Made by a program: the position numbers and the translations under genes. A stretch of DNA of 64,000 bases from positions 186,001-250,000 of the forward strand of contig NZ_BMOP01000002.1 of NCBI RefSeq assembly GCF_014647135.1, written 5' to 3'. Shown piece after piece: positions 1-10,559 of this stretch. Under the pieces are notes generated by a model that saw only the letters and a list, made by a program, of their open reading frames with translations, ran no database searches and was not told where the DNA came from. The number at the start of each line of letters is the position of its first letter. Within the stretch, counting starts at the first letter, position 1. This DNA comes from Shewanella xiamenensis. GTDB lineage: Bacteria > Pseudomonadota > Gammaproteobacteria > Enterobacterales > Shewanellaceae.

Positions 1-31
1 TTGACTAAAGCATGATTGCGGAAAGTACCTG

Positions 32-1021
32 ATGCACAGTTCTTTTTATCAACAACTTGTCGAAATTGATGGCGCTTTGTTTGAGGGCTTCTTGGTACTT
101 TTCTTTGCTTTATTGCTGGCGCGTTTAGCGCCATTGCCGAGGGAAATGCAGCCACTGATTTGGTTTAGTCACTTAGCCAAACAGCTCGCCGCCAAAGTCA
201 ATCGCCCCGGACGCGCGCCCAGCCAACAGGCAACCGCCGGCTTTTTATCCATGTTGCTGCTGGTATTTCCCTTTTGGGCGATTATCACTTTCTTACTCGA
301 GCTCGCGGCTTTCCCTTGGTTTTTTGAGTTTTTAGTTCTGTATCTGTGTTTGAGTGATGGAGGCTTTAGCCAAGTCGCCGACGAAATCGCTAAGGCATTA
401 AAACGCGAGGATAATGCCAGCGCAAAAAAGCTATTACAGCCGTGGGTTGTCCGTGATACGGATAACCTATCGGAAGTGGGCTTAACCAAAGCGACGATTG
501 AAAAATTGGCTACAGCGCCAATTTACGGTACGGCTTCGACTATCTTCTTCTTTGCGATCGCGGGTGCGCCTATGGTGCTGGCGGTCAGAATGATTAAACA
601 ACTCGAGCTCAGCTGGCCACCTATACAACCTAAATATCAGCATTTTTGCAGTACTGTGAATATTATCTCAACGGTACTACTGGCAATACCCGCTTGGTTA
701 TGGAGCCTATCTATTGCCATTCAGGGGGGCCCTAAAGCCTTGGCATTACTGTTTCGCACCTCTAAAAATCATCCCGCCCTACGGGGTTATGTGATGAGTG
801 TGTCCTTAGTGGCGAATATTTTACGGATTGAATTAGGCGGACCGCAGAAGTTTTCGGGGCAACGCATTGATGTGGCGAAGATAGTCTATGGCCCACAGCC
901 GCACCATGAGAATATTACTCCCGCAGTAAAACTCACCTCACGCGCCTGCGCAATTTGGTTTAGTTTTATCACGCTTCTTCCCTTCCTTTGGGCGGGTTTA
1001 CGCTGGCTACAAACCCTGTGA
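32..1021 (+). CDS. cbiB: CobD/CbiB family cobalamin biosynthesis protein (adenosylcobinamide-phosphate synthase-like)
   Basis: Membrane protein of 329 aa. The CobD/CbiB family joins adenosylcobyric acid to (R)-1-amino-2-propanol or its phosphate at the inner membrane in late cobalamin synthesis. Hydrophobic segments lie near residues 15-30, 70-105, 165-187, 205-228 and 308-325. The ATG at 32 follows a GGAAAG ribosome site, and an in-frame TGA at 2-4 limits any longer start. The family call comes from overall length, topology and residue pattern, not from one diagnostic motif. An AmpE-like relative is the main alternative. No other cobalamin gene is visible in the window. Confidence 0.7.
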   Translation: MHSSFYQQLVEIDGALFEGFLVLFFALLLARLAPLPREMQPLIWFSHLAKQLAAKVNRPGRAPSQQATAGFLSMLLLVFPFWAIITFLLELAAFPWFFEFLVLYLCLSDGGFSQVADEIAKALKREDNASAKKLLQPWVVRDTDNLSEVGLTKATIEKLATAPIYGTASTIFFFAIAGAPMVLAVRMIKQLELSWPPIQPKYQHFCSTVNIISTVLLAIPAWLWSLSIAIQGGPKALALLFRTSKNHPALRGYVMSVSLVANILRIELGGPQKFSGQRIDVAKIVYGPQPHHENITPAVKLTSRACAIWFSFITLLPFLWAGLRWLQTL

Positions 1022-1064
1022 TATGATGCCTCTCATCTTAACATTAGGTTAAAGGCTGACTATC

Positions 1065-1454
1065 TTGTTCGAAAACATGCATGTCTCATTAACAACTCCT
1101 GCGTTGTTATTTCCGGCAATTTCCTTGCTATTACTAGCTTACACCAACCGATTCTTTGCACTGGCAGCATTGATCCGTCAGTTAAGTAACGGCGACAAAC
1201 CCGTGCATCAGGATCAGATTAAAAACTTAAGTCAGCGGATCAGGATTATTCGCCGCATGCAGGAAGCTGGTGTATCGAGTTTTGCCCTGTGTGTGCTCTG
1301 TATGATTTTTATTTATATCGGTTTTAACAAGACTGGCTCCATCATCTTTGGTGCCAGCTTGTTACTCTTACTTTATTCACTGATTTTATCTGTCATTGAA
1401 ATTCGTATTTCTGTGGATGCGCTTAATATCCATATCAAAGAGATGAGTAAATGA
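1065..1454 (+). CDS. DUF2721 family small membrane protein
   Basis: A 129-aa protein with three hydrophobic helices, near residues 10-35, 68-88 and 92-112. A basic amphipathic stretch between the first two is rich in Arg and Gln. The pattern fits DUF2721, whose function is unknown. The TTG at 1065 is preferred because AAAGG at 1051-1055 is well spaced for it; an ATG at 1077 is the alternative. Its end overlaps the next gene by four bases (ATGA), so the two are probably translationally coupled. Confidence 0.7.
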   Translation: MFENMHVSLTTPALLFPAISLLLLAYTNRFFALAALIRQLSNGDKPVHQDQIKNLSQRIRIIRRMQEAGVSSFALCVLCMIFIYIGFNKTGSIIFGASLLLLLYSLILSVIEIRISVDALNIHIKEMSK

Positions 1455-2077
1455 ACCATTGGATTTACTTCTTCGATTTATGTGGCACGGCAGTATTTGC
1501 CCTGTCTGGCGCCTTAGCTGCTGGACGTCATCGCATGGACCCCTTTGGGGTGATAGTGCTTGCATCGGTTACTGCTGTAGGTGGTGGCAGTATCCGTGAT
1601 GCGCTGATTGGTGCCACACCCGTGTTTTGGATCCGCGACCCAAACTACATCATCGTTATCCTTGCGACTGTAGTGGCTTGTTTGCTGTTAGTACGTCGCC
1701 CACGCAAGATGCCTGAGTATACGCTCCCCGTAGCTGATGCCTTAGGTTTAGCCCTGTTCACTGTGATTGGTGCAGAAAAAGCCCTCAATATGGGGCTAAG
1801 TGGCATGATTGCCGTCGTGATGGGCTTGATCACGGGCGTAGGAGGAGGCATTATTCGAGACTTACTGTGCCGACAAATCCCTATGGTGTTGCGCACTGAA
1901 ATCTATGCCACGGCCTCAATTATCGGCGGTATTGGTTATACCGTAAGCTTAGCCTTGGGTATGGGCGAAAAAACGGCACTGTTTTTAGCCATGACCAGTG
2001 CATTAATGATCCGCCTATGCGCCATCAAATGGCATTTGTCGTTACCCGCCTTTGATCTCAAAACCAAGAGGGAATAG
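1451..2077 (+). CDS. TRIC-type cation channel family protein (YadS/UPF0126)
   Basis: A 208-aa inner-membrane protein built as two repeated halves of three helices. Each half carries a Gly-rich segment ending in I(R/I)[12 protein letters not shown] near residues 40-49 and [10 protein letters not shown] near 129-138. This repeat is typical of the UPF0126/YadS family, which is related to the eukaryotic TRIC potassium channels. Physiological role in Shewanella is unknown. It overlaps the upstream DUF2721 gene by 4 bp, and the following exported-protein gene starts 1 bp after its stop, so the three appear to be one operon. Confidence 0.85.
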   Translation: MNHWIYFFDLCGTAVFALSGALAAGRHRMDPFGVIVLASVTAVGGGSIRDALIGATPVFWIRDPNYIIVILATVVACLLLVRRPRKMPEYTLPVADALGLALFTVIGAEKALNMGLSGMIAVVMGLITGVGGGIIRDLLCRQIPMVLRTEIYATASIIGGIGYTVSLALGMGEKTALFLAMTSALMIRLCAIKWHLSLPAFDLKTKRE

Positions 2078-2078
2078 T

Positions 2079-2570
2079 TTGCGAATATTGTGTCTTTTAG
2101 TCTGCCTTATGTTTATTCCCGCATTGTTTCCTGTGTCTGTACATGCAAACTCAGGAGAAATGCCTGCGGAACAACAGTTAGCCATCAAATATATGAACGC
2201 GCTCACTGAACACGACTATAAAACACTCGGCAAATTCTATAACCGCGATAGTATTTTCTTCGATAAAACTGCCAATCGTAAATACACGGGTGGTCGTTTT
2301 ATTATCGACTTTTTCGAGCGCGCCCATGAGGGAGTGCTCGAATATGATTTTAATATCGAGCATATGTATAACGCGGGCTCATTAGTGGTGATGATTGGTA
2401 ACTATCACTTTAAGGGGCCAGGGGAGCAATTTGGTAAGCCCGGCAAAATCATTGATGTCGCTATCCCTGGCGTGACTAGCCTTAAACTTGATATGCGCAA
2501 CCATAGAGTCGCAGAGCATGTGGATCTGATTGACTATCAGACCATGTCAGACCAATTAGCGATGCAATAA
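2079..2570 (+). CDS. Exported NTF2/SnoaL-like domain protein
   Basis: About 163 aa with a Sec signal peptide: short basic start, hydrophobic core, and probable cleavage after VHA near residue 23. The mature part resembles NTF2/SnoaL-like folds, with an opening helix, an ALTEHDY-type segment and a terminal beta-rich region. No catalytic residues can be assigned, so function is unknown. I chose the TTG at 2079 because AGAGGGA at 2067-2073 is a strong ribosome site; an in-frame TTG at 2052 would lie inside the upstream gene and give no clean signal peptide. Confidence 0.65.
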   Translation: MRILCLLVCLMFIPALFPVSVHANSGEMPAEQQLAIKYMNALTEHDYKTLGKFYNRDSIFFDKTANRKYTGGRFIIDFFERAHEGVLEYDFNIEHMYNAGSLVVMIGNYHFKGPGEQFGKPGKIIDVAIPGVTSLKLDMRNHRVAEHVDLIDYQTMSDQLAMQ

Positions 2571-2693
2571 TCACAAAATTTCGCTTTGATTGAAACTTGA
2601 GCCCTAAAAATGAGTCGAAATCTACAATGAGTCATGCGACCGAACCATGGCGCTGAATGCCTAATTCGTTCGTTTAGTTTCAATGAGGTTTGT

Positions 2694-3122
2694 ATGAAGT
2701 TTTTTGGACTGATTGCCCTGCTCGCCCTAAATGCTTTGATACTCGTGCCCAACGCACAGGCGCAGCAGCCGATTATTGTTTCCTATGCGGTGCAACCTGT
2801 AAGCCATTTCAATCAACAACTGCGTATTGCCCAAGCACAACATCAAGCTTGGAGTGAAGATCCCAAAACCATAAGTAACCAATACGCGGGGCAAAAGTTC
2901 ACCCTAGTTCGGACCCAGCCGACAAAGTATGGAATATTGACCTATCAAGTGAGTGAAATATCTAAACAACATCCACAAATGCTGTTGATTTTATCACTCA
3001 AAAAAGATGCCCAACGCTGGCAGGTCGATTCAGCTCAACTAGCTTGGAAGTGTCGTGATGGCCAGCATTTTGGCACCGACAGATGTAATATTGGTGAACA
3101 TGAGGCCAGTACGGCACCTTAA
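2694..3122 (+). CDS. Uncharacterised exported protein
   Basis: A 142-aa protein with a clear signal peptide (MKFFG followed by a Leu/Ala core) and predicted cleavage after AQA near residue 23. The mature part is Gln-rich and polar, with two cysteines near the C terminus that could form a periplasmic disulfide. I do not recognise the family. The ATG at 2694 follows ATGAGG; an upstream in-frame ATG at 2634 would put 20 residues before the signal peptide. It converges on tyrS across a bidirectional terminator. Confidence 0.65.
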   Translation: MKFFGLIALLALNALILVPNAQAQQPIIVSYAVQPVSHFNQQLRIAQAQHQAWSEDPKTISNQYAGQKFTLVRTQPTKYGILTYQVSEISKQHPQMLLILSLKKDAQRWQVDSAQLAWKCRDGQHFGTDRCNIGEHEASTAP

Positions 3123-3166
3123 GCCTGCATCTCAGATGTAGCCAGCACCAGATAAAATACAGAGAT

Positions 3167-3197
3167 AAAAAGAGCGCCCTTAGTTGGCGCTCTTTTT
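3167..3197. terminator. Bidirectional terminator between the exported-protein gene and tyrS
   Basis: Perfect inverted repeat with 12-nt arms, AAAAAGAGCGCC and GGCGCTCTTTTT, around a 7-nt loop. The A-run and T-run make it a terminator in both directions between convergent genes. Confidence 0.9.
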
Positions 3198-3269
3198 ACT
3201 GCTTGGTAAGTACTTATTAACCGTTTAAGCACTCACTGGCTGTAGTCACATGGTGATATCCGATTCAGC

Positions 3270-4466
3270 TTAAACCAGAGTCACTTTCGCGAACTTACGC
3301 TTACCGACTTGGAATACGGCAACCGTGCCAGCGCTTAAGGTCATACGGCTATCGTCAACCTTCTCACCATCCATCTTCACCGCGCCTTGCTTGATCATAC
3401 GCATCGCATCGGAAGTCGAACCGACTAAGTCGGCATCTTTAAGTAAGTTAGCAATCGCTAAGCCTTCACCCGCCGCTAGTTCAACCTCTGGGATATCATC
3501 AGGGATAGCACCCTTTTGGAAACGGTCGATAAAGGCTTGATGGGCACTTTCAGCGGCGGCTTCGTCGTGGAAGCGCGCAATGATTTCCTTCGCGAGTGCA
3601 ATCTTGGTATCACGAGGGTTAGCACCGTTGGCGATATCTTGTTTGAACTGTTCAATCTCGGCCAAAGGACGGAATGACAGCAGCTCAAAGTAACGCCACA
3701 TTAATTCGTCAGAAATCGACATGATCTTGCCGAACATTTCATTGGCGAGCTCACTCACACCAATGTAGTTGTGCGCCGATTTAGACATTTTCTTCACGCC
3801 ATCTAAACCTTCAAGCAGTGGCATCATAATCACAGCTTGTGGTTTTTGGCCTTCGGCTTTCTGTAACTCACGACCCATTAATAGGTTGAACTTCTGGTCA
3901 GTCCCCCCTAATTCAACGTCGGCCTTGAGCGCTACAGAGTCATATCCTTGCAGTAGCGGATACATAAATTCGTGGATAGCGATTGATTGACCCGATGCAT
4001 AACGCTTCTTAAAGTCATCACGTTCCATCATACGAGCAACAGTTTGCTGTGAGGCTAAACGAATCATCCCAGCCGCGCCTAATGGCTCTAACCAGCTCGA
4101 GTTGAACTCAATACGCGTTTTTGCGGGATCAAGGATTTTATAAACCTGCTCTTTATAGGTCTCGGCATTGGCTAACACTTGCTCACGAGTCAGTGGTGGA
4201 CGAGTGCTGTTTTTACCACTTGGATCACCCACCATACCGGTAAAGTCACCAATTAAGAAAATGACCTCATGACCTAACTCTTGGAATAATCTTAACTTAT
4301 TTAAAATTACTGTGTGTCCAAGATGGATATCCGGTGCAGTAGGATCTGCGCCTAACTTGATACGAAGTGGACGTCCTTCTTTGAGTTTTTCCAGCAGATC
4401 CGATTCGAGTAGGATCTCGTCGGTACCACGTCTAATTTCTGCTAATACTTGGTCTAAATCAGCCAT
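3270..4466 (-). CDS. tyrS: Tyrosyl-tRNA synthetase (KMSKS-type subfamily)
   Basis: Cytoplasmic enzyme that charges tRNA-Tyr with tyrosine. From the ATG at 4466 it is 398 aa. The class I signature HLGH is at residues 48-51 and KMSKS at 226-230, followed by a C-terminal S4 RNA-binding domain from about residue 335. The KMSKS form, not the KFGKT of E. coli TyrS, places it in the second bacterial TyrRS subfamily (TyrZ/H. influenzae-like). Longer in-frame ATGs at 4496 and 4490 have no ribosome site; AGGAG precedes 4466, though with a long 11-nt gap. It is divergent from the M23 peptidase gene. Confidence 0.95.
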   Translation of the reverse strand: MADLDQVLAEIRRGTDEILLESDLLEKLKEGRPLRIKLGADPTAPDIHLGHTVILNKLRLFQELGHEVIFLIGDFTGMVGDPSGKNSTRPPLTREQVLANAETYKEQVYKILDPAKTRIEFNSSWLEPLGAAGMIRLASQQTVARMMERDDFKKRYASGQSIAIHEFMYPLLQGYDSVALKADVELGGTDQKFNLLMGRELQKAEGQKPQAVIMMPLLEGLDGVKKMSKSAHNYIGVSELANEMFGKIMSISDELMWRYFELLSFRPLAEIEQFKQDIANGANPRDTKIALAKEIIARFHDEAAAESAHQAFIDRFQKGAIPDDIPEVELAAGEGLAIANLLKDADLVGSTSDAMRMIKQGAVKMDGEKVDDSRMTLSAGTVAVFQVGKRKFAKVTLV

Positions 4467-4592
4467 CTCGGCGGGGACTCCTAAGGCCATAGTCATAAAA
4501 TGAGGAGACTTATGTTACTTGTTAGCCACCACAATTGAAAGTGTGTACACTAACGGGATTATTCAAGCCTTAGGTTATCGGTATCGGCGTCA

Positions 4593-5990
4593 ATGGGAAA
4601 GGTTATAACGTTATTTAAATTGTTGCCTAAAAAGCATCAAATTCTCCTCAGCATTCTTTCTGTTATCACAATGATAACCTTGCTCTTTCCCTCTGAAGAA
4701 GCCCAAGCTTCAAGACAAACTCAAGGTATTGCAGATCATCAAGTCAACACCCGTTACGATGTGCCCTTAGCCTTTCGCTCACCAGAGCGTCCAGAAGGCA
4801 TTGAAGGACAAACACAGGATGAGGCAAATCGAGCCACAGCCTTGTCTTCAGTAGACGCGTTAGCTGCGGGTAATCATTCAGCCCCCGAAACCCTAGAGAG
4901 CGCCCACCATAGGGATGTTGAGCATTTTAATGTTAAGAATGGCGATACTTTAGCCGCCGTTTTTGAGCGAGCAGGACTCACCAGCAAAGATGTATATGAA
5001 ATCACTCAGTTACCGCTCGCCAAGCAGAATCTATTAAAAATCATTCCTGGCGAAGAAATTGTGATCTCTAAGGACGTCAATGGTGATTTAACCGAAGTGC
5101 GCTACCGTGTTGATGCGATATCAACCTTAGTGATCACTAAAGATCACGACAGGTATTTTGAAAAAATCACCGAAAAAGACATTGAAATTCGCACTCAATT
5201 CACCAGCGCGAAAATTAAGAGTAACTTCTGGAACGCTGCCGTAGATGCGGGCTTAAATGCTAACCAAATTATGCAACTCTCAACCGTATTTGGTTGGGAT
5301 ATCGACTTTGCCTTAGATTTACGCGAGGGCGATAGCTTCGCCATTATCTATGAGCAAGAGTATGCCGAAGGCGAGTTTTTACGTAATGGCAATATCTTAG
5401 CTGCGGAGTTTATTAACCAAGATGAGCGCTACACTGCAGTGCGCTACACCGACGGTAACTACTATTCCGAAAATGGCACAAGTATGCGTAAGGCATTCTT
5501 ACGCTCACCGGTTGACTTTAAATATGTCAGTTCAAACTTTAATCCTAGACGCCTGCATCCAGTGACAGGACAAGTTAAAGCTCATCGTGGTGTTGACTAT
5601 GTTGCCGCAATTGGCACCCCCATTAAAGCGGCAGGCAATGGACGAGTTATCGAATCCGGCTACAATCAATTTAATGGTAACTATGTGTTCATTAAGCACA
5701 ACGATACCTACACGACCAAGTATTTACATTTGACCAAGCGTAATGTCAGCAAAGGGGCTAGCGTTAAGCAGGGGCAAATTATTGGCACATTAGGCAAAAC
5801 AGGACGCGTCACGGGTGCTCACCTACACTATGAATTTATCGTCAATGGGGTGCACCGCAATCCAAGAACAGTGGATTTGCCCAAGGCCGAATCAATCGCC
5901 CGTAAAGAAAAATCTCAATTCGATACTATCAGCAAACAGTTGATGGCAAGCATTTCACAGAACAAGCAAACCCAATTGGCGATGCAATAA
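4593..5990 (+). CDS. mepM: M23 family murein DD-endopeptidase (MepM-like)
   Basis: A 465-aa peptidoglycan hydrolase predicted to cut D-Ala-mDAP crosslinks in the periplasm. A basic N terminus is followed by one hydrophobic segment (about residues 17-32), which serves as membrane anchor or signal. A LysM/OapA-like region follows ([11 protein letters not shown] near 108). The C-terminal LytM domain has the zinc motif HxxxD (H331, D335) and HxH (H410, H412), so it should be active. anmK begins 20 bp downstream, coupling wall cleavage to recycling of the released sugar. Whether it is the direct MepM orthologue or a paralogue cannot be settled from sequence alone. Confidence 0.88.
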   Translation: MGKVITLFKLLPKKHQILLSILSVITMITLLFPSEEAQASRQTQGIADHQVNTRYDVPLAFRSPERPEGIEGQTQDEANRATALSSVDALAAGNHSAPETLESAHHRDVEHFNVKNGDTLAAVFERAGLTSKDVYEITQLPLAKQNLLKIIPGEEIVISKDVNGDLTEVRYRVDAISTLVITKDHDRYFEKITEKDIEIRTQFTSAKIKSNFWNAAVDAGLNANQIMQLSTVFGWDIDFALDLREGDSFAIIYEQEYAEGEFLRNGNILAAEFINQDERYTAVRYTDGNYYSENGTSMRKAFLRSPVDFKYVSSNFNPRRLHPVTGQVKAHRGVDYVAAIGTPIKAAGNGRVIESGYNQFNGNYVFIKHNDTYTTKYLHLTKRNVSKGASVKQGQIIGTLGKTGRVTGAHLHYEFIVNGVHRNPRTVDLPKAESIARKEKSQFDTISKQLMASISQNKQTQLAMQ

Positions 5991-6010
5991 CGACGGATGG
6001 ATCCCATCAA

Positions 6011-7120
6011 ATGAACAAGGCTTATTATATTGGACTGATGTCAGGCACCAGTATGGATGGTGTCGATGCTGTGCTAGTCGACTTTGCGGGCGAGCAGCCG
6101 CAGCTGATTGCAACGCATACCGAGGCGATCCCGAGCCATTTGCTCAAAGGATTACAACGCCTGTGTCTGCCAGGCAATGATGAAATTAACCGCCTTGGCC
6201 GCCTAGACCGCAGTGTTGGCAAATTATTTGCTCTTGCAGTCAATAACTTGCTCGCCAAAGCCCTGATAGCCAAAGAAGACATCATAGCCATTGGTAGCCA
6301 TGGCCAAACTGTGCGCCATATGCCAAATCTTGAGGTAGGTTTTACCCTGCAGATTGGCGATCCCAACACCATAGCAACCGAAACGGGCATAGATGTGATT
6401 GCCGATTTTCGCCGCAAAGACATCGCCTTAGGCGGCCAAGGCGCGCCATTAGTGCCCGCTTTTCACCAGCAAACCTTTGCCCAAGTCGGAAAAAAACGCA
6501 TCATCCTCAATATTGGTGGTATTGCCAATATCACCTATCTGCCGGGTAATAGCGATGAAGTCTTAGGTTTTGATACTGGGCCGGGCAACACCTTAATTGA
6601 TGCCTGGATTCAGCAAGTAAAGAATGAACCCTATGACAAAAATGGTACTTGGGCAGCATCGGGTAAAACCGATCAACAGCTACTCGCGCAATTGTTGTCG
6701 CACCCTTATTTCTCCCTTGCTTATCCAAAGAGTACTGGGCGAGAACTATTTAATCAGGCCTGGTTAGAGCAGCAATTATCGGCGTTTAATCAATTAGATG
6801 AAGAAGATATTCAATCGACACTGCTCGATTTAACCTGTCACAGTATTGCCCGCGACATCCTTAAACTCGCCCAAGCAGGGGAATTATTTGTCTGTGGTGG
6901 TGGCGCTTTCAATGGCGAGCTAATGCAGCGTTTAGCGGAGTTACTGCCGAATTATCATATCAATACCACCTCTGCACTCGGAGTCGATCCTAAATGGGCC
7001 GAAGGCATCGCCTTTGCATGGCTTGCGATGCGCCATCACTTAGGCCTGCCAGCCAATCTACCTGCCGTCACTGGCGCTTCCCGCGAAGCCGTTTTGGGTG
7101 GACGTTTTAGCGCTAAGTAA
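6011..7120 (+). CDS. anmK: Anhydro-N-acetylmuramic acid kinase
   Basis: A 369-aa cytoplasmic enzyme that hydrolyses and phosphorylates 1,6-anhydro-MurNAc to MurNAc-6-phosphate in murein recycling. It begins with the family signature [17 protein letters not shown] (ATP-binding, residues 8-24). It also has [33 protein letters not shown] and VCGGGAFN, all characteristic of AnmK. Length is normal for the family. It follows the M23 endopeptidase gene by 20 bp with no terminator between them, so the pair is probably co-transcribed. Confidence 0.96.
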   Translation: MNKAYYIGLMSGTSMDGVDAVLVDFAGEQPQLIATHTEAIPSHLLKGLQRLCLPGNDEINRLGRLDRSVGKLFALAVNNLLAKALIAKEDIIAIGSHGQTVRHMPNLEVGFTLQIGDPNTIATETGIDVIADFRRKDIALGGQGAPLVPAFHQQTFAQVGKKRIILNIGGIANITYLPGNSDEVLGFDTGPGNTLIDAWIQQVKNEPYDKNGTWAASGKTDQQLLAQLLSHPYFSLAYPKSTGRELFNQAWLEQQLSAFNQLDEEDIQSTLLDLTCHSIARDILKLAQAGELFVCGGGAFNGELMQRLAELLPNYHINTTSALGVDPKWAEGIAFAWLAMRHHLGLPANLPAVTGASREAVLGGRFSAK

Positions 7121-7523
7121 TATTAATGGACACAAATGCTCTTGAGTATTTGTGTCCTGATGATTCTCTTCTATCGACTAAATCACTTTTAATAAAGCCA
7201 ATTCAAAAACACCGCCAACAACCAATATCCCCTCACATTAAAGTTATCTTTGTCTTTGATATTAATCTAAATACTTAAAACCCATCTATGCTTGATCACA
7301 GTTGTGTCATGCAAACTTGCTAAAGTGGTTGTTAACTAAGCCGTAAATACGCAAAGCCAGGTTGTGATGGTCTATAGAGATCCGAACAATCTGCGGGCAC
7401 AACACTTCAATTAAGGGAATGGTTATTTATCTAGCTACACTTAACCAGCAAGATTAACAATGGTTTATGCAATGGCGTCAAAAAGCCATACCGGCATCAA
7501 TCGACTGAATAGGAAATCAATCA
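7121..7523. other. Gene-free region between anmK and aqpZ
   Basis: 403 bp. A perfect 10-bp inverted repeat directly after anmK (7128-7157: GGACACAAAT, then ATTTGTGTCC after a 10-nt loop) may end the anmK transcript, but no T-run follows. The rest is AT-rich and presumably carries the aqpZ promoter. AGGAAA just before 7524 is the aqpZ ribosome site. No credible ORF or other structure was found. Confidence 0.5.
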
Positions 7524-8219
7524 ATGAATATGTCACAAAAAATGGCGGCAGAATTTTTGGGTACACTCTGGCTGGTACTTGGTGGCTGTGGCAGTGCAGT
7601 ACTGGCAGCAGCTTTTCCTGAGGTGGGCATAGGCTTACTCGGAGTGTCACTCGCCTTTGGTTTAACCGTTCTCACTATGGCCTTCGCGATTGGTCATATC
7701 TCAGGTTGCCACCTCAACCCAGCGGTATCATTTGGGCTCTGGGCTGGCGGACGTTTTCCTGCATCGGAACTGTTGCCTTATATCATTGCCCAAGTTGCGG
7801 GCGGTATTGTCGGTGCTGGCGTGTTGTACGCAATCGCCTCAGGGCAAGAAGGTTTTAGTCTCGCGGCAGGTTTTGCTTCTAATGGCTTTGGTGAACATTC
7901 TCCAGGCGGCTATAGCATGATATCGGTAATGATCTGCGAAATTGTAATGACCTTATTTTTTCTACTCGTCATTTTAGGCTCAACCGATGAACGAGCGCCT
8001 AAAGGCTTTGCCCCGATCGCTATTGGTTTATGCTTAACCCTAATCCACCTCATCAGTATTCCTGTATCTAACACCTCAGTAAACCCTGCCCGCAGCACAG
8101 GCCCAGCGCTATTTGTTGGTGATTGGGCCGTCTCACAATTATGGCTATTTTGGGCAGCTCCGATCATTGGTGCCATTTTAGCGGGCGTTATCTACCGTTA
8201 TTTCAACGCTGCCAAGTAA
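7524..8219 (+). CDS. aqpZ: Aquaporin Z
   Basis: A 231-aa inner-membrane water channel. It has six transmembrane helices and both NPA half-helices, at residues 65-67 and 187-189. The selectivity-filter residues expected of water-specific AqpZ (His175, Thr184, Arg190 in my count) are present, which argues against a glycerol facilitator. Segments such as [10 protein letters not shown] and [11 protein letters not shown] are close to E. coli AqpZ. A hairpin terminator follows at 8231. The gene appears monocistronic. Confidence 0.96.
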   Translation: MNMSQKMAAEFLGTLWLVLGGCGSAVLAAAFPEVGIGLLGVSLAFGLTVLTMAFAIGHISGCHLNPAVSFGLWAGGRFPASELLPYIIAQVAGGIVGAGVLYAIASGQEGFSLAAGFASNGFGEHSPGGYSMISVMICEIVMTLFFLLVILGSTDERAPKGFAPIAIGLCLTLIHLISIPVSNTSVNPARSTGPALFVGDWAVSQLWLFWAAPIIGAILAGVIYRYFNAAK

Positions 8220-8230
8220 TCCCTCTATGC

Positions 8231-8263
8231 CAACAGCGCTTTGGCTGCGCTGTTGTGCTTTTT
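8231..8263 (+). terminator. Terminator after aqpZ
   Basis: Hairpin with arms CAACAGCGC and GCGCTGTTG around a 7-nt loop, followed by TGCTTTTT. It sits 11 bp after the aqpZ stop. Confidence 0.8.
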
Positions 8264-8375
8264 CAAACCCCGCTCTAATGTTACCATCTTGGCAACTGGT
8301 GAGTTTTGCTGTGCCCACGTTTTTACTTTTGTGGCACGACAGGCTTCGCCCTATTCACGCATAAGAGATATTTTC

Positions 8376-8756
8376 ATGAGCAAGACTGTTAAAACCTTTG
8401 CAGAAGCCGCTGGCATGACTCCAGAAGCGCGTTACGACTACCTCGTTGAACAAATCAAGCAACATAAAGTGTTATGGACGCTTCAAGATCAAGATGGTTG
8501 CGTGATGCTAACCACTGAAGATGAAGACTGTATCCCAATGTGGCCAACCGAAGAAGCGGCTGAATCTTGGGCAGTCGATGATTGGAGCGACTGCCAAACC
8601 TTAGCGATTCCCTATGATGAATGGCATGAACGATGGGTACCAGGCATGGAAGATGACGATCTGTTCGTTGCCGTATTCCCTGTACAGGACGACTTAGGTG
8701 TGGTGATCCCACCCTATGAATTAGATCAACGTTTAGTCACTAAACAAAGCCACTAA
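8376..8756 (+). CDS. DUF2750 domain protein
   Basis: A 126-aa acidic cytoplasmic protein. The pattern of a helical start (TPEARYDYLVEQIKQ), a short beta strand, a run of acidic residues and a repeated W-rich core (WPTEEAAESWAVDDW) fits DUF2750, a family of unknown function. The open frame extends back to 8241, but that part overlaps the aqpZ terminator, and the ATG at 8376 gives the usual family length. It is followed closely by a four-helix membrane protein, with which it is probably co-transcribed. Confidence 0.75.
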   Translation: MSKTVKTFAEAAGMTPEARYDYLVEQIKQHKVLWTLQDQDGCVMLTTEDEDCIPMWPTEEAAESWAVDDWSDCQTLAIPYDEWHERWVPGMEDDDLFVAVFPVQDDLGVVIPPYELDQRLVTKQSH

Positions 8757-8775
8757 TCCACAAGGGCAAACCACA

Positions 8776-9231
8776 ATGTCGCTGAGCGAGCAAGAATCCT
8801 CTTTGGCAACGCAGGCTACGCCACACTTGGCAAAAGCCCGTTTACCTAAACGCTTAATTGCTTTGCTGCTACTTTACGTCGCAGCATCGGTAAGCGGTTT
8901 AATCGCCAAACAAGGGGTACTTTTCTGCCTGTTAACCCTATTGATGGTGCTCGGGATTATAGGTCGCCAAAAGGCTGGGCTAATTATGCTAAGAGGTTAT
9001 ACCTTAGTGCAGTTAGCATTAGTGAGTATGCTACCAGTACTGTTATACGATCCTGACAACCTCGTCGCAGGACCAACCACCGTGCACCTTGGCCAGTGGC
9101 AGGGAAAACTACCTGACTATGTGATTTTTACTGTGTTGATTGTCTTATCTTTATTGCAGGTTTGGATCGCATTCGATAAGGACGTTAAAGCTTGGTTTAA
9201 GCCCAAGTTAAACCTCAATATTATGAACTAA
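8776..9231 (+). CDS. Small inner-membrane protein of unknown function
   Basis: A 151-aa protein with four predicted transmembrane helices, near residues 27-44, 48-64, 72-92 and 114-134. The N-terminal tail is polar and there is a short basic C-terminal tail. AAGGG sits nine bases before the ATG. It lies 19 bp after the DUF2750 gene and ends before a bidirectional terminator shared with erpA. I recognise no family, and no catalytic motif is visible. Confidence 0.65.
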   Translation: MSLSEQESSLATQATPHLAKARLPKRLIALLLLYVAASVSGLIAKQGVLFCLLTLLMVLGIIGRQKAGLIMLRGYTLVQLALVSMLPVLLYDPDNLVAGPTTVHLGQWQGKLPDYVIFTVLIVLSLLQVWIAFDKDVKAWFKPKLNLNIMN

Positions 9232-9266
9232 CGGCCTATACCAACGCAGCTCAGTAGATCATTACC

Positions 9267-9301
9267 AATAAAAAAGCCGTCTTGTCGACGGCTTTTTTAT
9301 T
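9267..9301. terminator. Bidirectional terminator between the membrane-protein gene and erpA
   Basis: GC-rich stem (GCCGTC/GACGGC) flanked by an A-run on one side and a T-run on the other, lying between convergent genes. Confidence 0.9.
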
Positions 9302-9335
9302 TTCTATATCAGCTAACTACATTTGTAACACAAGC

Positions 9336-9686
9336 TTATACAGAGAAACTTGCACCACAGCCACAGGTGGTTGTGGCATTAGGGTTCTTCACAAAGAAAC
9401 GCGAACCTTCGAGACCTGAAGTGTAATCCACTTCACCGCCAACGAGGTATTGTAAGCTCATGGGATCGACGACCAATTGGACGCCTTGTTTCTCAACAGT
9501 GAAGTCGCCTTCATTGACCTTTTCATCAAAGGTAAAGCCGTACTGAAATCCAGAACAACCACCGCCAGTAACATACACGCGTAGCTTAAGTGCAGGATTT
9601 TGCTCTTCTTCCAACAAGCCTTTTACCTTAGCGGCTGCCGCATCGGTAAATTTAATTGGCATTGTTGCGTCAGCTTGATCAGTCAT
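9336..9686 (-). CDS. erpA: Iron-sulfur cluster insertion protein ErpA
   Basis: A 116-aa A-type carrier that delivers Fe-S clusters to apo-proteins, notably those of respiration and isoprenoid synthesis. The three cluster-ligating cysteines are present: C44 in GGGCSGF, and C108 and C110 in the CGC near the C terminus. Spacing matches the family. Its 5' end overlaps the 3' end of the upstream minus-strand gene by 8 bp, which suggests co-transcription with that DUF6776-type protein. Confidence 0.96.
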   Translation of the reverse strand: MTDQADATMPIKFTDAAAAKVKGLLEEEQNPALKLRVYVTGGGCSGFQYGFTFDEKVNEGDFTVEKQGVQLVVDPMSLQYLVGGEVDYTSGLEGSRFFVKNPNATTTCGCGASFSV

Positions 9687-10485
9687 TACTACCTCTTACA
9701 TCAGTTTTCTGGGGCAAATTATCCGTTACCTGACTATTTTGTTCAAGTATTACCCGCGGTTCTTTTTCACCCTGTAATAATTCAGGGACACTATAGACAT
9801 GTTCTGTCTGCGAATTTTTAGTCCAGCGGCTCGAAGGCACCACCACTTTCACTTTGACTTGCACCACATTAAAGCCAGCTGGCACAGTAACTTTGGTATC
9901 TATGACCTGAAAATAGCGAAAATCAAATTCAAGCTTAGAACCCGTGAGTTTGTTCACACTTAACTCAACAGATTTACCATCTTGCACACCAATAAGCGTG
10001 ATTTCGGTGCGGCCTTGAATCGCCTGCTTACGTTTTTGCAGCTGAGTCAAAATCAGTTTGAAATTATATTCATCAACTAAGGCCCCTGGCGTCATTTCAA
10101 GGCCATGGATAGCCACACCTTCAGCGTTGTCATCTGGTGACATAATGCTGCGATAAAAGGCTAATTCGTGCTCTAGCTCTTTTTGTTTTTTCATCTGCTG
10201 TGCAAACATATCTTGCATTTGCGCATTGGCTTCGCGTTCGACAGATAGCTCTAAATTGCGGGTAGCGAGTTCCTGGGTTTGCAACTCAAGTTCAGCGGTA
10301 ACACGTTGTAATTTACCCCCACCAATGTGCTTCACGACAGCTTCATCACTGTTTAATACAATAAAGCTCACCCAAGCGCCCAATAAAAATGCTACAAAAA
10401 CTAATAGCAATAAATACTTGGTCGATGGACGATACTTTAAATCCATGACTTGCAGCCGGTCTAGCCAACGATGATAATTTGGCAT
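9679..10485 (-). CDS. DUF6776-type membrane-anchored coiled-coil protein
   Basis: From the ATG at 10485 the product is 268 aa. One transmembrane helix (about residues 20-42) is followed by a coiled coil of roughly 60 residues rich in Glu, Gln and Leu, and then a beta-rich C-terminal domain likely in the periplasm. The layout fits the DUF6776 family, whose function is unknown. AGGGG precedes the chosen ATG; the open frame extends to 10545 without a better site. Its end overlaps erpA by 8 bp. It is divergent from the CLC channel gene. Confidence 0.65.
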   Translation of the reverse strand: MPNYHRWLDRLQVMDLKYRPSTKYLLLLVFVAFLLGAWVSFIVLNSDEAVVKHIGGGKLQRVTAELELQTQELATRNLELSVEREANAQMQDMFAQQMKKQKELEHELAFYRSIMSPDDNAEGVAIHGLEMTPGALVDEYNFKLILTQLQKRKQAIQGRTEITLIGVQDGKSVELSVNKLTGSKLEFDFRYFQVIDTKVTVPAGFNVVQVKVKVVVPSSRWTKNSQTEHVYSVPELLQGEKEPRVILEQNSQVTDNLPQKTDVRGSND

Positions 10486-10559
10486 TAGGTAACAGCCCCT
10501 TATATAAAATACAATCAACTCAAGAACGAGTTCGATACAATACAACTCAGGCCAATGCA

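Noticed and set aside
10479..10559. Longer TTG start for the CLC channel gene
   Set aside because: It would overlap the start of the divergent gene and has no ribosome site, although it cannot be fully excluded.
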